Shown one piece after another: positions 60,397 to 64,000 of a stretch of 64,000 nt of DNA. The DNA is from Atopobium massiliense. Lineage in GTDB: Bacteria > Actinomycetota > Coriobacteriia > Coriobacteriales > Atopobiaceae. The DNA is taken from assembly GCA_900343135.1 (NCBI GenBank), contig OPYK01000007.1, forward strand, positions 26,954 to 90,953. The letters run 5' to 3'. The notes beneath the pieces are model-generated. The model saw only the letters and a list, made by a program, of their open reading frames with translations, had not been told where the DNA came from and did no database searches. A program made the position numbers and the translations under genes. Position 1 is the first letter of the stretch; the number at the start of each line of letters is the position of its first letter.

Positions 60397-61146
60397 TTAT
60401 TCATAGTGCAGGTACTTAGCCGTCCACAGTCCGGCGCACAAAAACAATAGCGTTTCTGCGAAAGCCACCGCCGCAACTATGCCATTGGGCGCGGCGCTCA
60501 TAGCAACCGCAGGTTGTAACATGATCACAAAAGGTGATGCCAGGAAGAAAGCGTTGTTTGCAGGAGCCAGCGCCATGCCGCTCAAAAAGCCTGCTACGCC
60601 GATTCCTAGCGGTATCCAAATGTTTTCACATCGCGACGATACAAAAAGCATGCAGGACAGCACGGGCATCGACGTAAGAAATGAATAGAGGCTAAACATC
60701 ACAAGCGCCGGCATATCAAAGGTACCCGCAGGTAAATCGCTTACACCAATACGTGCAAGCGCCAAATTTTGCAGACACACCGCAAACGCAAAGAGTGCTG
60801 TGAGCAGGAGAAACTTGCAGAAGTACAGGGCGCTCGTGCTTATAGGCAGCATGTACATTTTTTTCACCGCACGTCCTTTAAATTCCACGTGATATATTCC
60901 GCACGCTGCGACAATAATGCCGAACATATTAAGCACCATAATCATGCCGTATAGCTGCGTAAGAAGAATATCCATGGGGGCGAGAGGCAGACGTAAGAGC
61001 GTATCTTTTCGGACGGCAAAATTTGCAAACGCATAGGCAGCGCCCAAAATGCCCACCGCGAGCATAAGCGGGATGTAACCCGTTCGTTTGCATTTCCGCA
61101 GCTCAATTGCAAGGGTTTTCATGGAATCAAATGCAAACGTTTTCAT
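60397..61146 (-). CDS. ABC-2 permease, bacteriocin-immunity type (subunit 1)
   Basis: A 249-residue, six-helix permease of the MutE/SpaE kind, opening KTFAFDSMKTLAIELRKCKR. ATG 61146 is chosen over 61170; it overlaps the end of the ATPase gene by four bases. The pair of distinct permeases plus one ATPase is the standard LanFEG layout. No bacteriocin structural or biosynthesis gene is visible here, so this may be resistance or cross-immunity. Confidence 0.8.
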   Translation of the reverse strand: MKTFAFDSMKTLAIELRKCKRTGYIPLMLAVGILGAAYAFANFAVRKDTLLRLPLAPMDILLTQLYGMIMVLNMFGIIVAACGIYHVEFKGRAVKKMYMLPISTSALYFCKFLLLTALFAFAVCLQNLALARIGVSDLPAGTFDMPALVMFSLYSFLTSMPVLSCMLFVSSRCENIWIPLGIGVAGFLSGMALAPANNAFFLASPFVIMLQPAVAMSAAPNGIVAAVAFAETLLFLCAGLWTAKYLHYE

Positions 61147-61907
61147 AGTTTTGCCCTCTGCTTCCTGCACGCGTTATCGTTCTCAATCATGGATAGAAAC
61201 ATGTCTTCCAAATTATCCGCCGCAAAACCAGACCGCAACGCATGCTGGCGAAGTGCGTCCAAACTCCCCTCAAAGAGCAGCCGTCCGTGGTTGAGTATGC
61301 CGATGTCATCGGCCATAAGTTCAATTTCAGAAAGCATGTGCGATGAGATAAGAACCGTGCAGTCGAAAAGATCTGGCAGTGACTTAATCAGGTTTCGGAT
61401 TTCGTGTATGCCGGAAGGGTCAAGCCCGTTTGTTGGCTCATCCAGCATCAATATAGGCGGTCTACCAAGCAGTGCGCCAGCAAGCCCCAGGCGCTGCTTC
61501 ATGCCAAGTGAATAGTCCTTTGCAAGACGATCCCCAAATTCTGAGAGACTCACCAGCTCTAACGCATCGTCAACAGCGCTTTTAGGCAATTCCAAAATGC
61601 GGCGTATAATATCGAGATTTTCCCTACCCGTGAGGTTTGCATAGAAAGACGGTGACTCGATAAACGAGCCTATTTCTTTTAAAATCGATAGGCGCTCGTG
61701 CGGAAAATGCTTCCCGTCGATGGTAAACGTGCCTTGTGTGGGAGCTGTGAGCCCCAAAAGCATTTTCATCGTGGTGGACTTTCCTGCTCCATTCGGGCCA
61801 AGAAAACCATACACGCTTCCCTTTCTGATATGAAGTGAAACGTTGTTGACCGCGGTAAAAGATTTATACGTTTTAGTGAGTGCTTCTGTTATGATGATGT
61901 GCTTCAT
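61143..61907 (-). CDS. ABC transporter ATPase, bacteriocin-immunity type (LanF-like)
   Basis: A 254-residue ATPase (from the inner start): Walker A GPNGAGKST, signature YSLGMKQRLGLA, Walker B ILMLDEPTNGLD, H-loop SSHMLSE. These match LanF-type proteins; the Q-loop region has E (SFIESPSF) as in bacteriocin-immunity ATPases. Two starts are possible, because a 54-bp tandem duplication gives a second ATG with an identical ribosome site in frame at 61961, which would add 18 residues. I chose the inner ATG 61907. Confidence 0.85.
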   Translation of the reverse strand: MKHIIITEALTKTYKSFTAVNNVSLHIRKGSVYGFLGPNGAGKSTTMKMLLGLTAPTQGTFTIDGKHFPHERLSILKEIGSFIESPSFYANLTGRENLDIIRRILELPKSAVDDALELVSLSEFGDRLAKDYSLGMKQRLGLAGALLGRPPILMLDEPTNGLDPSGIHEIRNLIKSLPDLFDCTVLISSHMLSEIELMADDIGILNHGRLLFEGSLDALRQHALRSGFAADNLEDMFLSMIENDNACRKQRAKL

Positions 61908-62002
61908 GGCAATTTCTCCTTCATGAACATGTCTCCTTTCATTGGTTTTGATGTGCTTCATGGCAATTTCTCCTTCATGAACATGTCTCCTTTCATTGGT
62001 TT
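61896..62002. repeat. 54-bp tandem duplication of the ATPase start region
   Basis: Bases 61896-61949 are repeated at 61950-62002 (53 of 53 positions identical). Each unit carries, on the minus strand, AAGGAG plus ATG AAG CAC AT, i.e. the ribosome site and first codons of the ATPase. As 54 is a multiple of three the outer start is in frame with the inner one. Confidence 0.9.
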
Positions 62003-62037
62003 ATGATATTGCACCAAGCTTGCAACAACATTCCTGC

Positions 62038-62056
62038 TACCTTACATCTACCTTAC
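62038..62056. promoter_or_regulatory. Direct-repeat operator candidate for the response regulator
   Basis: TACCTTAC occurs at 62038-62045 and again at 62049-62056, an 11-bp period, in the gap between the ABC operon (minus) and the two-component genes (plus). OmpR-family regulators bind such one-turn direct repeats; the assignment is inference. Confidence 0.5.
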
Positions 62057-62120
62057 GTTTTGACCATCATTCGAAAAATGAATAGCTACGTGGGATAATA
62101 GGAACTAAGGAGGTTTGAAC

Positions 62121-62828
62121 ATGAGTCAAGATACGCATTTGTTGAATAAGCGAGTGTTGCTTGTTGATGATGAGCAAGAACTTTTAGATATGGTGGTATC
62201 GATTCTCACTGAATATGGATTTAGTCATATCACGTGTGCAAAAAGCGTGAAAAGCGCCCTAGGAGCGGCTCAAAAATTCTCCCCTGAGCTGGCAATCCTC
62301 GACGTGATGCTTCCTGATGGAAGCGGGTTTGATGTCATGCAACAATTGCGACTATTGACTGATTGTCCTGTGTTGTTTCTGACAGCACGCGGCGAGGACG
62401 AGGACAAGTTTCGAGGCTTCAACCTGGGCGCAGACGATTATATGGTGAAGCCGTTTCTCCCAAAAGAGCTGGTATTTCGCATCTTGGCTATTCTAAGAAG
62501 AAGCTACAAAGGCGAAAGCCCTGTTGTGACACTAAAAAACAGTTGGATTGATTTTTCGGCAGCAGAAATAATCAAAAGCAACGTCCACATTCCGCTAACC
62601 GCAAAGGAGCACGAGCTGCTTTCGGTCCTGTATCGAAACGCAGGGCGCATCGTAACGATCGATGCTTTGTGCGAGGCGCTATGGGGCAACAATCCATTTG
62701 GATACGAAAATTCATTAATGGCGCACATACGTCGCATTCGAGAAAAAATAGAGGAGAATCCATCGCAGCCTGTTTCATTGGTAACAGTCAAAGGATTGGG
62801 TTACAAACTGATTGTGGAGAAGCACTAG
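62121..62828 (+). CDS. OmpR/PhoB-family response regulator
   Basis: A 235-residue regulator. The receiver has acidic pair Asp16/Asp17, phosphoacceptor Asp61 (LAILDVMLPDGSG) and Lys110 (DDYMVKPF); the winged-helix DNA-binding domain covers about 140-232 (LTAKEHELLSVLYRNAGRIV). ATG 62121 lies seven bases after AAGGAGG; an upstream TTG overlaps that site. The kinase gene starts two bases after the stop. It most likely controls the divergent ABC operon. Confidence 0.9.
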   Translation: MSQDTHLLNKRVLLVDDEQELLDMVVSILTEYGFSHITCAKSVKSALGAAQKFSPELAILDVMLPDGSGFDVMQQLRLLTDCPVLFLTARGEDEDKFRGFNLGADDYMVKPFLPKELVFRILAILRRSYKGESPVVTLKNSWIDFSAAEIIKSNVHIPLTAKEHELLSVLYRNAGRIVTIDALCEALWGNNPFGYENSLMAHIRRIREKIEENPSQPVSLVTVKGLGYKLIVEKH

Positions 62829-62829
62829 C

Positions 62830-64000
62830 ATGAAAAGCATCCCCAAGCTTATACGGCGTTTTATAGGTGTTTTTGCATTCAGTTCTGTACTGATTCTCGC
62901 TATGAACATCATCGTATTTGGTGCCCTGATGTCGGGATATGCGCTCAACAACAACGCATCTCCCTACGATATGGCACGAGAAGCTGGCGAAGAGCTGCAT
63001 GAGTCTCCCGATGGAGTGTATGCGCTGCCAGATCGCGTGTCCGAAAAGCTCAAGCACGCTGACGCCTGGGCGATATTGATTGATAACGCCAGCTTACACG
63101 TGGTGTGGAAAACGCAAAACACCCCGAGCACTATTCCAAGTGAATATACGGCATCGGAAATAGCGAGTCTCAGCGTGGGGTATCTTAAAGATTATCCCAC
63201 CTACACGGGTACACATGAGCGTGGAATTGTTGTCCTCGGCTTCCCTCAAAACAGTTTTTGGAAACACACCCGTGCAAGCTGGAACTACAGTTTTATTTCA
63301 CATGCGCCACAGATCGCTCTAAGCGTATTGGGCATCAATATGTTAGTTATCCTCGGTATTTATCTCGTGGCAAATATAAAGCTTCTCAAATCGATTAAAC
63401 CAATTACCCAGGGGATACAACGCTTATCCACCGGAAACAGCGTCCATATTCCAGAAACAGGAGCGCTTTCGGAAATATCTACATGCATCAATTCTGCTTC
63501 CGATATGCTACAAGAGCAAAAAAATCAGCTGAGAAAAAAGGACATGGCGCGTGCGAACTGGATAGCGGGAGTTTCCCACGATATTCGAACACCTCTATCC
63601 ATGGTTATGGGGTATGCAGATCAGCTGGCACATTCTTCTCAGCTGTTACCAGAGGAGCGCAAAAAAGCAACGATGATTGCACGCCAAAGTGAACGCATGA
63701 AAAATTTGATAAATGACCTGAATCTTGCTTCAAAGCTCGAATACACTATGCAGCCAATTATGAAAAAAGAGGAAAATATCGTTGCTATTGTGCGCCAGGT
63801 TGTTGTGGATTTTCTCAACATGAATATGCAGGACGAGTACGCAATTGTATGGGAAACGAGCGAAAAACTGACAACCTGCATCGGCAATGTCGACCAGGGT
63901 TTACTCAAGCGAGCAGTTGCAAATCTTATTCAAAATAGCATGAGCCACAATGAAGATGGTTGCACGATTTATGTATCCGTGTCGCTTTCCGAGGGCGCCG
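62830..64000 (+). CDS. Sensor histidine kinase (cut by window end)
   Basis: 390 residues are visible, without a stop. Two membrane segments flank an extracellular sensor of about 125 residues (about 15-36 and 159-182). A HAMP-like linker (LLKSIKPITQGIQRLSTG) leads to the H-box GVSHDIRTPLSMVMGYADQL with His250, and an N-box-like NLIQNSMSHNEDG near the end. The remaining G-boxes lie outside the window. Sensing of a membrane-active peptide is inferred from the ABC neighbours. Confidence 0.88.
   Translation, partial: MKSIPKLIRRFIGVFAFSSVLILAMNIIVFGALMSGYALNNNASPYDMAREAGEELHESPDGVYALPDRVSEKLKHADAWAILIDNASLHVVWKTQNTPSTIPSEYTASEIASLSVGYLKDYPTYTGTHERGIVVLGFPQNSFWKHTRASWNYSFISHAPQIALSVLGINMLVILGIYLVANIKLLKSIKPITQGIQRLSTGNSVHIPETGALSEISTCINSASDMLQEQKNQLRKKDMARANWIAGVSHDIRTPLSMVMGYADQLAHSSQLLPEERKKATMIARQSERMKNLINDLNLASKLEYTMQPIMKKEENIVAIVRQVVVDFLNMNMQDEYAIVWETSEKLTTCIGNVDQGLLKRAVANLIQNSMSHNEDGCTIYVSVSLSEGA

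Overview
This window is the right two thirds of an integrated HK97-type siphovirus prophage, followed by a mosaic of mobile-element debris, and then bacterial chromosome. The prophage is AT-leaning and reads like phages of human-associated Firmicutes. The chromosomal part (about 40-64 kb) is somewhat richer in G+C and carries a sortase-type surface protein, ECF transport genes and a lantibiotic-immunity-type ABC system with a two-component system. Together these suggest a Gram-positive anaerobe, and an Atopobium-like Coriobacteriia host fits best. I cannot fix the species from sequence alone, so that assignment is inference.

Layout. 1-17.8 kb is the late operon on the + strand: large terminase (partial), portal, ClpP-like protease, capsid, connectors, tail tube, frameshifted tail chaperone, tape measure, Dit, Tal, small tail/fibre proteins, holin and GH25 lysin. 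Between portal and protease (1.7-3.4 kb) sits a foreign cassette with its own promoter/palindrome, two exported proteins and a strong terminator. 17.9-22.3 kb is part of the replication module (DUF2800 nuclease, DUF2815 ssDNA-binding protein, family A DNA polymerase). 22.3-26.5 kb is an integration module with two small regulators, two large serine recombinases and one catalytic-domain-less recombinase, translationally coupled.

26.6-40 kb is the accessory graveyard. Three degenerate copies of a peptide-coding motif resembling the 3' end of rlmD/rumA (HVESVVLM) lie at about 26.73, 28.31 and 30.30 kb. They look like successive attachment junctions separating small cargo blocks: (i) cytidine deaminase-like, helicase fragment and VOC protein; (ii) acetyltransferase fragment, a minus-strand relic of another phage's tail genes, and a DinJ/RelE toxin-antitoxin pair; (iii) AlkD-like repair protein, ATPase fragment and old yellow enzyme. 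Further right are a broken hydrolase, an HXXEE membrane protein with a divergent TetR regulator, a broken ParB next to four 31-bp-period repeats, a large orphan AAA ATPase (candidate defence gene) and a broken AlbA_2 protein.

40-48.6 kb: a D,D-carboxypeptidase, then a tight operon of TetR regulator, two ABC exporter half-transporters, MptD-type S component, EcfT and a fused double ATPase EcfA. 48.8-56.0 kb: a 2,397-residue wall-anchored protein on the minus strand with 12 nearly identical 108-residue repeats and a nine-base G tract upstream of its start. 56.5-59.4 kb: an XRE regulator/unknown protein pair, a nucleoside phosphorylase and an XRE-membrane fusion; this block plus the surface protein is bounded by two inverted copies of a 34-bp palindromic repeat. 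59.6-64 kb: an ABC transporter of bacteriocin-immunity type facing a response regulator/histidine kinase pair (kinase cut by the window end).
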